Origin: Legionella sainthelensi
Lineage (GTDB): Bacteria > Pseudomonadota > Gammaproteobacteria > Legionellales > Legionellaceae
Assembly (NCBI RefSeq): GCF_900637685.1
Contig: NZ_LR134388.1
Span: forward strand, 1,871,501-1,935,500
Direction: 5' to 3'
Length of the DNA stretch: 64,000 nt
A program made the translations under genes and the position numbers. Shown piece after piece: positions 20,015-30,054 of the stretch; within the stretch, counting starts at the first letter, position 1, and every line of letters starts with the position of its first letter. The notes below the pieces were generated by a model. It had not been told where the DNA came from. It did not search any database and worked only from the letters and a program-made list of their open reading frames with translations.

Positions 20015-20893
20015 ATGTCAATTAGTGCAAGTTTAGTCATGGAATTACGTGCGCGTACTGGTGCAGGCATGATGGAATGCAAAAAATTTCTAATAGCAAC
20101 CAATGGCGATATTGAGGCAGCAATCACTGAAATGCGCAAAGCAGGTCAGGCAAAGGCGGATAAAAAAGCGGATCGAGTTGCGGCTGAAGGTGTTGTGATT
20201 ATTGCTCGTTCTGCTGATGGACGTACTGCTGTAATGTTAGAAATTAATAGTGAGACTGATTTTGTCGCTCGTGATGAAAACTTTACTAACTTTGCTAATA
20301 CTGTTGCAGAAGTAGCATTAAATAGTTCAGTCAGTACTGTTGAGGAATTATCTGTTCTTCCCTTTACTTCCAGCACTTCTGTGGAACAGGCGCGCCAGGA
20401 ATTAGTAGCAAAAATTGGTGAAAATATTAAGCTACGACGCTTAGAGCGTATGAGTTGTGATAATGGTGTTATCGGTTGTTATTTGCATGGCTCACGAATT
20501 GGCGTTATGGCAGCTCTAAAAAGCAATAATGAAGAGCTGGCTAAAGATATCGCAATGCATATTGCTGCAAGTAAGCCAATTGTAGTAAGCAGAGAACAAG
20601 TGTCTGCTGAAGCGATTGAAAATGAGCGCGAGATTTTTACAGCTCAAGCAAAAGAAAGTGGAAAACCTCAAGATATTATCGATAAAATGATCGAGGGCCG
20701 CATCAATAAATTTATTGATGAAGTAAGCTTGTTAGGGCAACCTTACGTTAAAAATCCAGATATTAAGGTAGGGCAACTTTTAAAAGAAAAAAATACAGAA
20801 GTCCTCTCTTTTATTCGCTATGAAGTTGGTGAAGGTATAGAGAAAAAAGAAGATAATTTTGTTGAAGAAGTGATGGCTCAGGTTCGCACATGA
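20015..20893 (+). CDS. tsf: Elongation factor Ts
   Basis: EF-Ts recycles EF-Tu by releasing GDP. The N-terminal UBA-like helix bundle has the signature [13 protein letters not shown], and the dimer/core domain has [11 protein letters not shown] at about residues 73-83, which contacts EF-Tu. Length is 292 against 283 in E. coli. CGGAGAA precedes the ATG. Its stop overlaps the pyrH start. Confidence 0.97.
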   Translation: MSISASLVMELRARTGAGMMECKKFLIATNGDIEAAITEMRKAGQAKADKKADRVAAEGVVIIARSADGRTAVMLEINSETDFVARDENFTNFANTVAEVALNSSVSTVEELSVLPFTSSTSVEQARQELVAKIGENIKLRRLERMSCDNGVIGCYLHGSRIGVMAALKSNNEELAKDIAMHIAASKPIVVSREQVSAEAIENEREIFTAQAKESGKPQDIIDKMIEGRINKFIDEVSLLGQPYVKNPDIKVGQLLKEKNTEVLSFIRYEVGEGIEKKEDNFVEEVMAQVRT

Positions 20894-21630
20894 TGAATGA
20901 AAGTCACTCTGAATTAAAGTATAAACGTATTTTACTTAAGTACAGTGGCGAAGCCCTTATGGGCAAGTCACAATTCGGTATCGATCCCTCTGTCTTAGAT
21001 ACATTGGCTAGGGATGTTTCAGAATTAATTAAAATGGGCGTAGAAGTAGGCCTGGTGTTAGGTGGTGGTAACTTATTTCGTGGTAAAGCACTCTTCCAAG
21101 CAGGTGTTGGTCGTGTTACTGGTGACCATATGGGGATGTTGGCTACTGTAATGAATGCATTGGCAATGAGAGACGCTTTAGAGCGTATTGATATGCCTGC
21201 ACGAATTATGTCTGCTATCCCTATGCTGGGAGTAGTTGATTCTTATCATAGGCGTAAGGCAATCACTCACTTGCGTACTGGCCATGTTGTTATTTTTGCA
21301 GCAGGTACTGGAAATCCTTTTTTTACAACAGATACTGCAGCTTGTTTACGAGCTATAGAAATAGGTGCTGATGTAGTTTTAAAAGCAACTAAAGTAGATG
21401 GAGTTTATTCCGAGGACCCTTTAAAAAATCCAAACGCGAAACGATATGATTATTTAACTTATATTGAAGTGTTGACCCAAGGTTTGGAGGTAATGGACTC
21501 TACTGCTATTTGTCTGTGCCAGGATCAAGGCATGCCTTTGCAAGTTTTTGATATGACTGCACCTAATGCATTAAAAAGAATTGTATTGGGAGAGCGTGTA
21601 GGAACTATAGTCGGAGCTAATCATGATTAA
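20890..21630 (+). CDS. pyrH: Uridylate kinase
   Basis: PyrH phosphorylates UMP to UDP; it is a hexameric amino-acid-kinase-fold enzyme unlike eukaryotic UMP kinases. The 246 residues contain the phosphate loop [25 protein letters not shown] and Lys-Ala-Thr-Lys-Val-Asp-Gly-Val-Tyr. The ATG at 20890 overlaps the tsf stop; a second ATG lies one codon later. It overlaps frr by 8 bp. Confidence 0.97.
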   Translation: MMNESHSELKYKRILLKYSGEALMGKSQFGIDPSVLDTLARDVSELIKMGVEVGLVLGGGNLFRGKALFQAGVGRVTGDHMGMLATVMNALAMRDALERIDMPARIMSAIPMLGVVDSYHRRKAITHLRTGHVVIFAAGTGNPFFTTDTAACLRAIEIGADVVLKATKVDGVYSEDPLKNPNAKRYDYLTYIEVLTQGLEVMDSTAICLCQDQGMPLQVFDMTAPNALKRIVLGERVGTIVGANHD

Positions 21631-22180
21631 TGAGATTAACCAAGATTCTGAAAGACGAATGAAAAAAACCATTGAAGCTTTGCGGGTTGATATGTCAAAA
21701 ATTAGAACGGGTAGGGCGAATGTTGGATTGCTTGACCACGTACAGGTTGATTACTATGGAACTTTAACCCCATTAAGTCAAGTTGCTAATGTTTCAGCGA
21801 GTGATGCGCGAACTATATTAGTTACTCCATGGGAAAAATCTATGGTATCAGCAATTGAAAAAGCTATTTTAACCTCTGATTTAGGCTTAAATCCCGCCAC
21901 AACAGGTAATGCTATTCGTGTTCCAATGCCTCCGTTGACAGAAGAACGCAGAAAAGAATTGATCAAAGTGGTCCGTAACGAAGGAGAGCAAGGCAAGGTT
22001 TCTATTCGTAATATTAGACGGGATGCGAATACTCAATTAAAAGAGTTAGTTAAAGACAAATCTATTTCAGAAGATGATGAGCGTCGCGCAGCAGAGGCAA
22101 TTCAAAAATTGACTGATAAGTATATACTTGAAGTTGATGCATTATTAGCTGAAAAAGAAAAAGACTTGATGGAAGTTTAA
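21623..22180 (+). CDS. frr: Ribosome recycling factor
   Basis: RRF splits post-termination ribosomes together with EF-G. The 185 residues match the tRNA-mimicking family: Ile-Arg-Thr-Gly-Arg-Ala (about 30-35), [18 protein letters not shown], and Arg-Asn-Ile-Arg-Arg-Asp-Ala. Last gene of the rpsB cluster; no clear terminator is visible in the 274 bp that follow. Confidence 0.97.
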   Translation: MINEINQDSERRMKKTIEALRVDMSKIRTGRANVGLLDHVQVDYYGTLTPLSQVANVSASDARTILVTPWEKSMVSAIEKAILTSDLGLNPATTGNAIRVPMPPLTEERRKELIKVVRNEGEQGKVSIRNIRRDANTQLKELVKDKSISEDDERRAAEAIQKLTDKYILEVDALLAEKEKDLMEV

Positions 22181-22454
22181 ATTATAAAGCCTATTTTAAA
22201 TCAGTAGACTTTTATATTTTATTTTCCTTGGCCAGTATTTTTTATGTTCTAGAAATTATTTTATTCTATCTTGAAACTGGGTCTAGTGTAGCTATGCCCA
22301 GTGCTTCTACCTCATATGTAAACCCTGTTTTATTCCTTGTGCATTTAAGATATAAATGAGAATTAGAAATGGCGGTGTTCTTCCATATATAAAATAAAAT
22401 TTATAAGTCTAATCATTAATTATTTTAAACTGCAACCTAAGTGCGAGGATTATT

Positions 22455-23452
22455 ATGGCAAAATTTAAAATAGTGCTGTTCGGTAAACAAGGTAGTGGTA
22501 AAACACAACTAAGCCATCGGGTTGCCTTAAATGAAAATTATGAAGAAAATACTTTTTCAACTGTGGGTATTGAGTTTTTAAGTCGAAAAATTGATGAGAA
22601 AAATATTCTCCACTTTTGGGATATTTCGGGGAGTGAAATTTATAAAAAATTGTATCAATCGTACTATATGGGGGCAGTAGTCGGTTTGTTTTGTATTGAT
22701 TTAACTAAGAAACAAGATGAAAAGCAAATCAAGGATGAGGTGCGATTGTTTCGTGATATTTGTCCATATGCACCCATTATTTTGGTAGGAACAAAGTCAG
22801 ATTCTCCTGATGCTGATATTGAAGCATTTAAAAAAAGTTCTCTAATTGAATTGTTCAGTGCTTGTATGATTACTTCAGCAAAGGAACGTATCGGAGTAGA
22901 TGCACTTTATGCTGAGATTACAAAATATTGTGAAAGCTTGAATGAATCATTATGGAATAGAGCAGTTCAGAATTTAGTAGTTAGCTTAAAGGAATTGCCA
23001 CAGAATAAAGCGCAATTAATAAAAGTTGAATTAGAAAAATTAGCAAAAATAATATTAGATAAGGGAGATGAGTTTGGTGTTGTTACACAAACCAAAAGTG
23101 ATGCAATTGACGATTTTACAAATAATTGTAACACTATTTTGGAGGGAAACCATCCGCATGTATTTAAAGCTGTAACTTCAGTTGCTGTTGCTGCAGTGGT
23201 AACTATTCTCTCTGCATTTATTGGCTTTAGCATAAGTTTTTTCTTGGAAGTTGGATGGGGCCTGGAGCTTTTGTCACAGGGATTATCGGAGGTTATAGTG
23301 CTGCACTAGCCGTTACTGCGTCAAGCATAGCAATGGGTACTGCCGCTGGTGGTATCACTGCGTTGGGTTTATTTAAGGCATCAAAAGAAATGAATGCACT
23401 TAATGAATTTACTACCGAGGTGTCATCTTGGAATCGTGAAATTCGATTATAG
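22455..23452 (+). pseudogene. Rab-like small GTPase with C-terminal membrane region, frame broken by one base
   Basis: Residues 1-165 are a eukaryotic-type small GTPase: P-loop Gly10-Lys-Gln-Gly-Ser-Gly-Lys16-Thr17, switch I Thr36 in Ser-Thr-Val-Gly-Ile-Glu-Phe (Rab-like), switch II Trp55-Asp-Ile-Ser-Gly-Ser60-Glu, Thr-Lys-Ser-Asp (113-116) for guanine and Ser-Ala-Lys (141-143). The usual catalytic Gln is Ser60. A helical linker and a hydrophobic C-terminal hairpin follow. The 6-T run at 23237-23242 breaks the frame; seven T would give 332 residues. GAGG precedes the ATG. It probably acts in the host cell; export is inference. Confidence 0.8.
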
Positions 23453-23948
23453 TTATTTGTAGTTTGTATTGATTTTCTTTTTTGTCGCCTGGATGCAGAA
23501 TTGTTACCGGGCTTTCTTTTTAATCCTTCCATTCTGCTGCTGGTTTACACGCATTTTTTATCAAGCTTACCCTAAGTGCAGTTTATTCTGTCAGTGCATT
23601 TTTGATTTAGAGCAAATACCCTGACCATTCCAAATTTGTATACCCTATGCCAAATCAGGGTGCTATAGACAACTTATCTTAAGATTCATTCGATAAAATT
23701 TTAATTACGAACCTAAAAATACATCATGAGTTTTTGATAAATTTGAATCGAACCATTTTTATTTTGAGCAATTCGCGATATGCAGATTATTAATTAACTT
23801 ATTGAAAGCATTCAATTATTTGAATGTTTAATATGATATATAAAAATAATGAATTGGATAATATGTGCCCACAATGAGCATAATATGATTCATCAAAGAG
23901 TTCGGAAATTTTTAAATCAAACTAATTGTTTACTAAGGTGAATAAAAA
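23453..23948. other. Long intergenic gap with one inverted repeat
   Basis: No gene or RNA is supported in these 496 bp. The only structure I see is ACCCTGA (23618-23624) facing TCAGGGT (23655-23661), a perfect 7-bp inverted repeat with a 30-nt loop. The region should hold the promoter of the ankyrin gene. Confidence 0.4.
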
Positions 23949-24980
23949 ATGGAAATTAAAAGCGAGTTACTTCAGGCTAGATACAACGAGAGAGCAGAAC
24001 AACGTTCTGTTGAATTGTTACATGTATTTTCTCAAGCGCTTAATGAAAAGGAGTTTGCTCTCCGCATAAAAAAAGTGATTCCTTACATGCGGCAGATTAA
24101 TGAATATTCCATACCAAAATCTACATTGAATAAGTTGAATCAAGCTATCAAAAGAGATTATCAGCATTATTTATATTTTTGTAATTTATTGGAACATAAA
24201 AAAGTAAATATTGTCCATACAACTTATGATTCAAATTTCAAGAAGATAAGGCTCCACGGTATTGTGGATAGCAATCAACCAGAATGTGAGATTTATAATG
24301 ACCGGGTCCTAGTACATCCACCGTTGATACGTAGTTCTTCATTAATGATACCTAGGCGTTGTTTTAAACATGACAATATAGATGCTGGTCTTATAAGTTC
24401 GCAAACAGAGCTTTTATACTATATAGCAAATTCACGGACCAACACTGCACTTCATTATATAGAAGATGGTGATTATATTAACGATTACAGTATGGAGTTT
24501 GGTTATACGCCCATTTTACTTGCCTTATGTAAAGGTTGGAATCATGTTGATTCTAGAAAACATTTATTAGCGCAAAAACCAATTATTGAGGCATTACTTG
24601 ATAAAAAAGCTCTTGAAGTAAATTGCATTCATTTAAGAAATGGAATGACTCCATTGCATATTGCCTGTTTAAGAGGGGATTGTCCCGACTTGATTAAAGC
24701 ATTGATAAAGCGTGGTGCTGATTGTGACGCACTTGATTATAAAGGAAGAAAGCCCGTCGATATGCTGCATGTGAGTGATGAGGAAATGCAAGAAATTATA
24801 TGCGAGCTTTCTGGGACATCAGATAGTTCTTTCCATGTCTTTAAACAATATGATTATCTTTCTAAACAATCGGAAATGGCTACAGTACCTACCTCGAAAG
24901 AACGCAAACAATGTATACTAAACATAAGATATTTATTGGCTAAATCTGCTGTTCAAAAGATTATTCCAAACTTTGCTTAG
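23949..24980 (+). CDS. Ankyrin-repeat protein, candidate Dot/Icm effector
   Basis: A 343-residue soluble protein. The N-terminal 130 residues are of unknown family. Ankyrin repeats lie in the middle: a degenerate one near residues 180-205 (Gly-Tyr-Thr-Pro-Ile-Leu-Leu-Ala-Leu-Cys-Lys-Gly) and a clear one near 230-265 (Gly-Met-Thr-Pro-Leu-His-Ile-Ala-Cys-Leu-Arg-Gly-Asp, then Leu-Ile-Lys-Arg-Gly-Ala-Asp), with the start of another (Asp-Tyr-Lys-Gly-Arg-Lys-Pro-Val-Asp-Met). Ankyrin proteins bind host targets in Legionella. No signal peptide. The start has only a weak AAGGTG site upstream. Confidence 0.65.
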   Translation: MEIKSELLQARYNERAEQRSVELLHVFSQALNEKEFALRIKKVIPYMRQINEYSIPKSTLNKLNQAIKRDYQHYLYFCNLLEHKKVNIVHTTYDSNFKKIRLHGIVDSNQPECEIYNDRVLVHPPLIRSSSLMIPRRCFKHDNIDAGLISSQTELLYYIANSRTNTALHYIEDGDYINDYSMEFGYTPILLALCKGWNHVDSRKHLLAQKPIIEALLDKKALEVNCIHLRNGMTPLHIACLRGDCPDLIKALIKRGADCDALDYKGRKPVDMLHVSDEEMQEIICELSGTSDSSFHVFKQYDYLSKQSEMATVPTSKERKQCILNIRYLLAKSAVQKIIPNFA

Positions 24981-25135
24981 GGTATATTGACAATTGACAC
25001 CCTGCTGTTTTCAATATAAAAGATTATGAAGTGAGCAGTAACTACGTGATAAAAGTTCCTGCTCGTACCCAGCAGCATACGAGCAGCTTAATAATATAAA
25101 AGATAATAAAATCAATCGGATATAACTTTTATTTT

Positions 25136-26062
25136 CTAAAAAAGATACTGAAGGCCAAGAGCAACGATATAGTTTTTATTAGATAAACCAGATGAGTCAC
25201 TTTCATAAATATGCTGGCCCGTGTCATTATCTATGATTTCACTGTCAGCTCGTGTATTAGAGTAATGAGCGTAGGATGCCTCAATAAAAACTTTAGCATT
25301 TCTTGTTAAAAAGTAGCCTGAATTAATTGTTGCAGCATAATATTTAGGATTATTTCCATATTCTTTGAATGTTAAGTTACGGGCATAATGCTCATCATGA
25401 TCTCGGGCGGACACCCAATTGCTAAATTTTAAAAAAGCATTAAATTCAAAATTACTAATAGAGTATTTGCTAGTTAGCCCCACGTAAGGCGTACTAAATT
25501 TTTGTTGGTACCCAATTCCAGGTTCATTACTCGGGAAACAGCCAATATCTTTTCCATTATCATATTGATAACATCCTCCATTTGCTTGCCAGCTAAACGA
25601 ATTTCTTTGATATCCAGCAGCTACGCCTAATTTATAATTTTGTTTTTGGAGCAACCAGGCTCTTAGGCTCAGATCAAACTCATTGGCATAATTAAGATGT
25701 GTATTTTCATGATGTGACCAGTGCGTCCAGTTTTTTTGATAAGGGTTAAGCCAGTCATAGTCATCCATGGCAGCAGTATTTTTTGCGAGCGTAATCCAGC
25801 CTCTACCAGTAAGACTAAGCCAATCTATAAAATTATAATTTAGTTCTCCATTAAGTATGGCAGCATTTTTTATACGCCAATCGAGTTGACTTAACTTTCT
25901 ATCTGTTCCTGGATAATAAACATTTTCCTGAGCTTTACCTGATAAAACTCCTAAATAAGTACTCGCAGACAAGCCCTTAATAGGGAATTCGGCAGCATTT
26001 GATTTATGAGAAAAAATAATAGATGAAGAGAGTAGAGCCAACATAACTTTTTTATTATTCAT
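25136..26062 (-). CDS. Omptin-family outer membrane protease
   Basis: Omptins are ten-stranded outer-membrane beta-barrels that cleave substrates between basic residues. The 308-residue protein (OmpT 317) has a signal peptide ending near Asn-Ala-Ala (22-24). Catalytic groups are in place: Asp101 and Asp103 in Met-Asp-Asp-Tyr-Asp-Trp, and Asp223-Glu-His225 in Asp-His-Asp-Glu-His-Tyr. Alternating aromatic strands end in Leu-Gln-Tyr-Leu-Phe, a barrel-assembly signal with terminal Phe. I chose ATG 26062 (GGA site upstream, proper signal peptide) over an in-frame TTG at 26086. Confidence 0.9.
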   Translation of the reverse strand: MNNKKVMLALLSSSIIFSHKSNAAEFPIKGLSASTYLGVLSGKAQENVYYPGTDRKLSQLDWRIKNAAILNGELNYNFIDWLSLTGRGWITLAKNTAAMDDYDWLNPYQKNWTHWSHHENTHLNYANEFDLSLRAWLLQKQNYKLGVAAGYQRNSFSWQANGGCYQYDNGKDIGCFPSNEPGIGYQQKFSTPYVGLTSKYSISNFEFNAFLKFSNWVSARDHDEHYARNLTFKEYGNNPKYYAATINSGYFLTRNAKVFIEASYAHYSNTRADSEIIDNDTGQHIYESDSSGLSNKNYIVALGLQYLF

Positions 26063-26319
26063 ATTTTTTCCAGCTAGGGCCGGCAATCCTTGCAGGATGT
26101 TGATTATTTAAAAATCAATAAATATTATTATGACTCATGATGCTCTTGTCAAGATCGATATCGAAAGGTATTGGTCATAATGATTTTTTAAACTGTTAAT
26201 GTTAGATGTTTCCGCATTCTGGATGTACTATTTGTGTCACTTATCGCGATAATAAATCCTGAAACTTAGCATATAAAAATGATTTTTATCATGGGTATAC
26301 AAAGTTCGATTAGCTCCAC

Positions 26320-26385
26320 TAATCTTGTTATCACCTCTATATGAGATATTTATTTTATAAAAGATGATAAGTGGAGACTGCTATG
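26320..26385 (+). repeat. Duplicated leader, copy A
   Basis: This 66-bp segment, ending just inside the start codon of the 61-residue gene, aligns without gaps to 26781-26846 with 10 mismatches by eye. It holds the GTGGAGA ribosome binding site and an upstream segment able to pair with it (two wobbles, one mismatch). Confidence 0.8.
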
Positions 26386-26568
26386 CGAATATTATTTGAC
26401 CATCAAGAGAGATTAAAAAGCGATAGTTTAACTTCATGGAATGTGATAACAAAAAAAGATTTTAACGAGAAAATAATCAAAGAACTCGTCATTCCTCTCC
26501 TTGTACGGATTGTTATGCTATGTGTAACAACTATATTAGTAATTCAAAATTTGCCAATCTCAATTTAA
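26383..26568 (+). CDS. Short hypothetical protein with C-terminal membrane segment
   Basis: A 61-residue protein of no known family: a charged N-terminal half, then a hydrophobic stretch of about 20 residues (Val-Ile-Pro-Leu-Leu to Val-Ile-Gln). The ATG at 26383 is preceded by GTGGAGA at good spacing; an in-frame GTG at 26371 lies inside that site. The upstream region is a copy of the leader of the 331-residue gene 461 bp downstream, so this may be the remnant of a duplicated gene. The coding sequences themselves are not obviously alike. Confidence 0.45.
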   Translation: MRILFDHQERLKSDSLTSWNVITKKDFNEKIIKELVIPLLVRIVMLCVTTILVIQNLPISI

Positions 26569-26780
26569 AGGAAAATTTGTTGTTGGCCCAAATAAATAGG
26601 TTAGACGGCAGCAGACAAATCATTAACTTTATCAATCACTAAACGATGATTTCTTTCTGTTTGCTGCTAATTTTGTGTCTGCTGTATGCGCTATTTATTT
26701 AATTTTCGCAACAATAAATTTAAAAAATAAGTTAATAGAATGATATGCGTAAAGGCTATACAAATTGTGATGAGATAGCC

Positions 26781-26846
26781 TAATCTTCTCATCATCTCCA
26801 CATGAGATATTTATTTTATTAAAGAGAATAAGTGGAGAGTGCGATG
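26781..26846 (+). repeat. Duplicated leader, copy B
   Basis: Second copy of the 66-bp leader. Here TCTCCAC (26795-26801) is perfectly complementary to GTGGAGA (26832-26838), the ribosome binding site, across a 30-nt AU-rich loop. Confidence 0.8.
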
Positions 26847-27839
26847 CCAATGTTTATTAAAGAAAAAGATGGAACACAATTGCCTGGTTTGTCATTTTCT
26901 AATACGGAAACTCCGGTTTTAAATATGGAAGGTGATTTTAGTCTTAAGTCGGTTCCTATGTCTATGGATGTAAATCCCATATTTGATTCGACGTGTGTCA
27001 TTATAAAGAAGGACGATGGGATTTCAGGATTATACACAAAGGGTTTGACGGATTGTCAGGCACTTACCATGATCGAAAGAGATGATCATGGGGCGATCAC
27101 AAAGATTGCGATGCACCATTTTTGGGGTGGATTATCTGAGGACAATATAGAGCAATTTATTTCATATTGCCGAAATAAGGGTTTTAATGATAACCTGGAA
27201 TTAGTGCATAATCCTGGTATTACATTTAACCCTGAGAATTATTCAGGAAAAAAAATTGTAGATTACTTAAATAAAAGTGGTATTACAAATCAAAATAATA
27301 TTCAACGAATTTATCATGCCGATCCTTGCGCGGATTGCTGTGTCATGTTTAACGGCCAAATTGGAAATGCAAGTTTTGCCCCCGATATATTAAGTAGTAA
27401 ATCTGTTGTCCATCAGCTTGACTCATTGGATGTGGCGAAAAGTAATTTTCAAGGATTGATTAATCGTTATGAAAAAGAAAAAGGTCCTGAGAAATCTCAA
27501 CAACTTGTAGAGTTGAGAAATACAATTTTAGCTGATAAGTTACTTAATAATCCGGCTATGTTCTTGGAAAAAACCAGAAAATTTATTGTAACAGCAGAAA
27601 GTTCCCCAGATAATCTAAAACAAAAGTTGTATGAAAAGTACCGTGAAGAGGTACAAAAACAACCCTGTTTATCAACCTTCACTAGAAACGCATGTGTGGC
27701 TCTTGCTGCAACTATTATTGGTATTATCCCAGCAGTTATTATTGCCTCTCGCTACAAAAGTGCTGTAAAAGAGGTAAGAGAAGCGCAATTAAAGACTGTA
27801 GAGGATTGTCTTAATGTTAGCAGTCCCAGCATGAGGTAA
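26844..27839 (+). CDS. Possible CheD/CNF-like deamidase with C-terminal membrane helix, candidate effector
   Basis: A 331-residue protein of no family I recognise with certainty. A central segment, Gly-Leu-Thr69-Asp-Cys71-Gln-Ala-Leu, strand, acidic turn, then Ile-Ala-Met-His91-His92-Phe, resembles the Thr/Cys/His layout of CheD-type glutamine deamidases. A helical region runs from about 195 to 280. A membrane helix at about 285-310 (Ala-Leu-Ala-Ala-Thr-Ile-Ile-Gly-Ile-Ile) is followed by a short polar tail. Start ATG 26844 is set by GTGGAGA upstream. The enzymatic idea is inference from spacing only. Confidence 0.4.
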   Translation: MPMFIKEKDGTQLPGLSFSNTETPVLNMEGDFSLKSVPMSMDVNPIFDSTCVIIKKDDGISGLYTKGLTDCQALTMIERDDHGAITKIAMHHFWGGLSEDNIEQFISYCRNKGFNDNLELVHNPGITFNPENYSGKKIVDYLNKSGITNQNNIQRIYHADPCADCCVMFNGQIGNASFAPDILSSKSVVHQLDSLDVAKSNFQGLINRYEKEKGPEKSQQLVELRNTILADKLLNNPAMFLEKTRKFIVTAESSPDNLKQKLYEKYREEVQKQPCLSTFTRNACVALAATIIGIIPAVIIASRYKSAVKEVREAQLKTVEDCLNVSSPSMR

Positions 27840-27849
27840 TGTTATTATT

Positions 27850-27925
27850 TAATGTGAATTCGATGTAAAAAATTTATATTGAACTTATTCCCATATAGAA
27901 ATATTTTTATGTCGAATTCACATTA
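27850..27925. repeat. 14-bp perfect inverted repeat between convergent genes
   Basis: TAATGTGAATTCGA (27850-27863) is the exact reverse complement of TCGAATTCACATTA (27912-27925), separated by 48 bp. The right arm covers the stop of the spermidine synthase-like gene. It may act as a bidirectional terminator, but the loop is long and there is no T tract. Confidence 0.6.
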
Positions 27926-28639
27926 TTTATAATCTCCAACATAACCCCAGGATTCGACCCAAATGATTCGCTTAAATGCGGCTGTTTGTTCCATTTTATT
28001 GATAAATGATTCCATATTGTCGCTCTTGACTGCGTAAATGACCATATTGGCACTATTTTTTATGGGTATAATTAAGGTGTTTTTAAACTGCTTTTTAAGC
28101 AGCTGAAAAAGAGGATATTGCTCATTTAAATTAGCTAAATTAATCGCAAAAAAACCATTTTCGGTAATTATTTTTTTGCAGGAACTAAAAAATGCTTCAT
28201 GAGCACATTCGGAAGGGAAATGATCCGCATTGTACAGATCAACAATTAAATGCGAAAAGGTTGTTTTACAATTTTCTACGTAGTCCATAGCATTTTCATG
28301 GACGATAGTTAGGTGTTTTAAGTGATCTGTTATAAAAAACTGTTTTGCAATTTCAATAACTTCTTCGCTATTATCTACAGCAACCAAAGGCTTATCGTGT
28401 AACATCAATGGAATTCCAGCACCTCCAAGTCCTAAAAGACAGATAGTTCCAGGATAGTTACGCGCCATCAGGGTTAGGGCAGGAAGGTAATATAGAATAG
28501 GCTTATGAGGAGAATGTCTGTTTATTACTGTTTGTAATGCATCACTTCCTAAAGTTAACCATCGATAAAATAAATTTTGATATACTTTATAACCAGAAGG
28601 AGAGGTATAAATGCATGTCCCCATCTTTGTTTGCCACAT
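27923..28639 (-). CDS. Spermidine synthase-like SAM-dependent methyltransferase-fold protein
   Basis: A 238-residue Rossmann-fold protein of the SpeE-like group. The nucleotide-binding loop is Leu-Leu-Gly-Leu-Gly-Gly-Ala-Gly (about 69-76), followed by Val-Ala-Val-Asp-Asn-Ser, the acidic ribose-binding strand end, and Ile-Val-Asp-Leu-Tyr-Asn-Ala-Asp, the region that in spermidine synthase carries catalytic Asp-Tyr/Asp. The N-terminal beta domain is short, so it may not be an aminopropyltransferase. Its ATG immediately follows the astB stop, making it part of the ast operon. Confidence 0.7.
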   Translation of the reverse strand: MWQTKMGTCIYTSPSGYKVYQNLFYRWLTLGSDALQTVINRHSPHKPILYYLPALTLMARNYPGTICLLGLGGAGIPLMLHDKPLVAVDNSEEVIEIAKQFFITDHLKHLTIVHENAMDYVENCKTTFSHLIVDLYNADHFPSECAHEAFFSSCKKIITENGFFAINLANLNEQYPLFQLLKKQFKNTLIIPIKNSANMVIYAVKSDNMESFINKMEQTAAFKRIIWVESWGYVGDYK

Positions 28640-29992
28640 TTAGCGTATCTTCTCTAATTGAAAGGGGTAGATGGAACCCAATTTTAGGATTTGTGTTAAT
28701 TCGTCTAAAGCATAAAAGACCTCATTGACCAGGTCAGGATCAGCTAAATCGTTCGCAGCCAATTCAGTACGATAATGCTTTACTACCCATTTTTCGAGAC
28801 CATCTAATAATTCATGATTAATTAAAACTCCCTGATGCATGGCTTGAAGTTCTTCCTCATTAATCGGGACGCGTAATCGAAGACAAGCTGGACCTCCACC
28901 ATTTCTCATACTTTGCTTCAGATCAAGAAAATGAACAGAGTTGATGGGATTATTGCTCTCAGAGAGTATCCTTTCTATACAGGCATGGGCGCGGAGATTA
29001 GTTTGGCACTCATAAGGGGCAAGGAGCACCATAGAATTTTGCTCGCCTAAACTAATTATTTGTGAGTTAAATAAATAAGTTTCAACTGCATCACGAATGC
29101 TAAGTTCATCCTGAAATATTTCAATAATCGTTAATGGAAAGGTAGCTTTTTCACGTAATTCATTTAATACGGCGTCTTGTTCCGCAAACGCTTGTTCATG
29201 GACAAGAAAAACTGATTCATTGGCTACTGAAATGACATCATTGTGAAAAACACCAAGATCAATTGCATCTGGATTTTGGCGAGCAAATACCACTTGCTGT
29301 GGCAAGAGTTGATGCTGGCGAGCTATAGCTTCAGAGGCTTCTTTAGTTTGTCGTGCAATATATTTTGTTGGTCCAATATTGTTTACTCCTAAAGCTTTTT
29401 TTCCATAAACAAAGAGGTGAGTTCCTGGTGTCCCATAGCTTTGACAGAGGCGACTGTGATTTGCAGCACCTTCATCTCCTGTAATCAATGAACGCGGTAA
29501 AATTGGATGATGATTAAAATAGCGAGAGTTAGAGAAAATAATCTCTAGAATTTTTTTTGAAAAATCAGTTTCATGATGGCGGTGTAAATTGCATATAAGA
29601 TTTGCTACTGTAAAATGAAGCTTATTATCTTGAGTATCTATACTGGGAGAAACAGTAGCTGCATTAGCAGTCCACATGCTCGAAGCGGAATAACATGCAC
29701 TTAAAAGCTCTGGCGCTGTTTTATACGCTTTATTAATTTGCTCACTTGGAGTGCCGTTAAAACCTAATTGATGAAGTAATTCAAGATTAGGGCGCTGATG
29801 AGGTGGCAACAAACCTTGTTTTAATCCCATTTCATGAAGCAAGCGCATTTTTTGTAATCCTTGGAGTGCTGCAGCTTGAGGATTTGACACACTTAGGGCA
29901 TTAGAAGTAGAGGCGATATTTCCAATTGAAAGACCAGCATAATTGTGCGTAGGACCCACTAATCCGTCCAAGTTTAATTCAAAAGCATTCAT
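28640..29992 (-). CDS. astB: N-succinylarginine dihydrolase
   Basis: AstB hydrolyses N2-succinylarginine to succinylornithine, CO2 and ammonia, second step of the arginine succinyltransferase pathway. The 450 residues compare with 447 in E. coli. The N-terminus ([16 protein letters not shown]) is diagnostic, as are Val-Phe-His-Asn-Asp-Val and the catalytic-cysteine segment Asn-Gly-Gly-Gly-Pro-Ala-Cys-Leu-Arg. It follows astD after a 62-bp gap. Confidence 0.97.
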   Translation of the reverse strand: MNAFELNLDGLVGPTHNYAGLSIGNIASTSNALSVSNPQAAALQGLQKMRLLHEMGLKQGLLPPHQRPNLELLHQLGFNGTPSEQINKAYKTAPELLSACYSASSMWTANAATVSPSIDTQDNKLHFTVANLICNLHRHHETDFSKKILEIIFSNSRYFNHHPILPRSLITGDEGAANHSRLCQSYGTPGTHLFVYGKKALGVNNIGPTKYIARQTKEASEAIARQHQLLPQQVVFARQNPDAIDLGVFHNDVISVANESVFLVHEQAFAEQDAVLNELREKATFPLTIIEIFQDELSIRDAVETYLFNSQIISLGEQNSMVLLAPYECQTNLRAHACIERILSESNNPINSVHFLDLKQSMRNGGGPACLRLRVPINEEELQAMHQGVLINHELLDGLEKWVVKHYRTELAANDLADPDLVNEVFYALDELTQILKLGSIYPFQLEKIR

Positions 29993-30054
29993 TTTAAATA
30001 CCCCATATTCAATTTTTTCTCTTCACGGGTGAAGTTAAGAGAATCAATAATTTT

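Noticed and set aside
23730..23775. A tRNA-like T-loop (GGTTCGATTC on the minus strand)
   Set aside because: No acceptor stem, anticodon arm or D-arm can be built around it.
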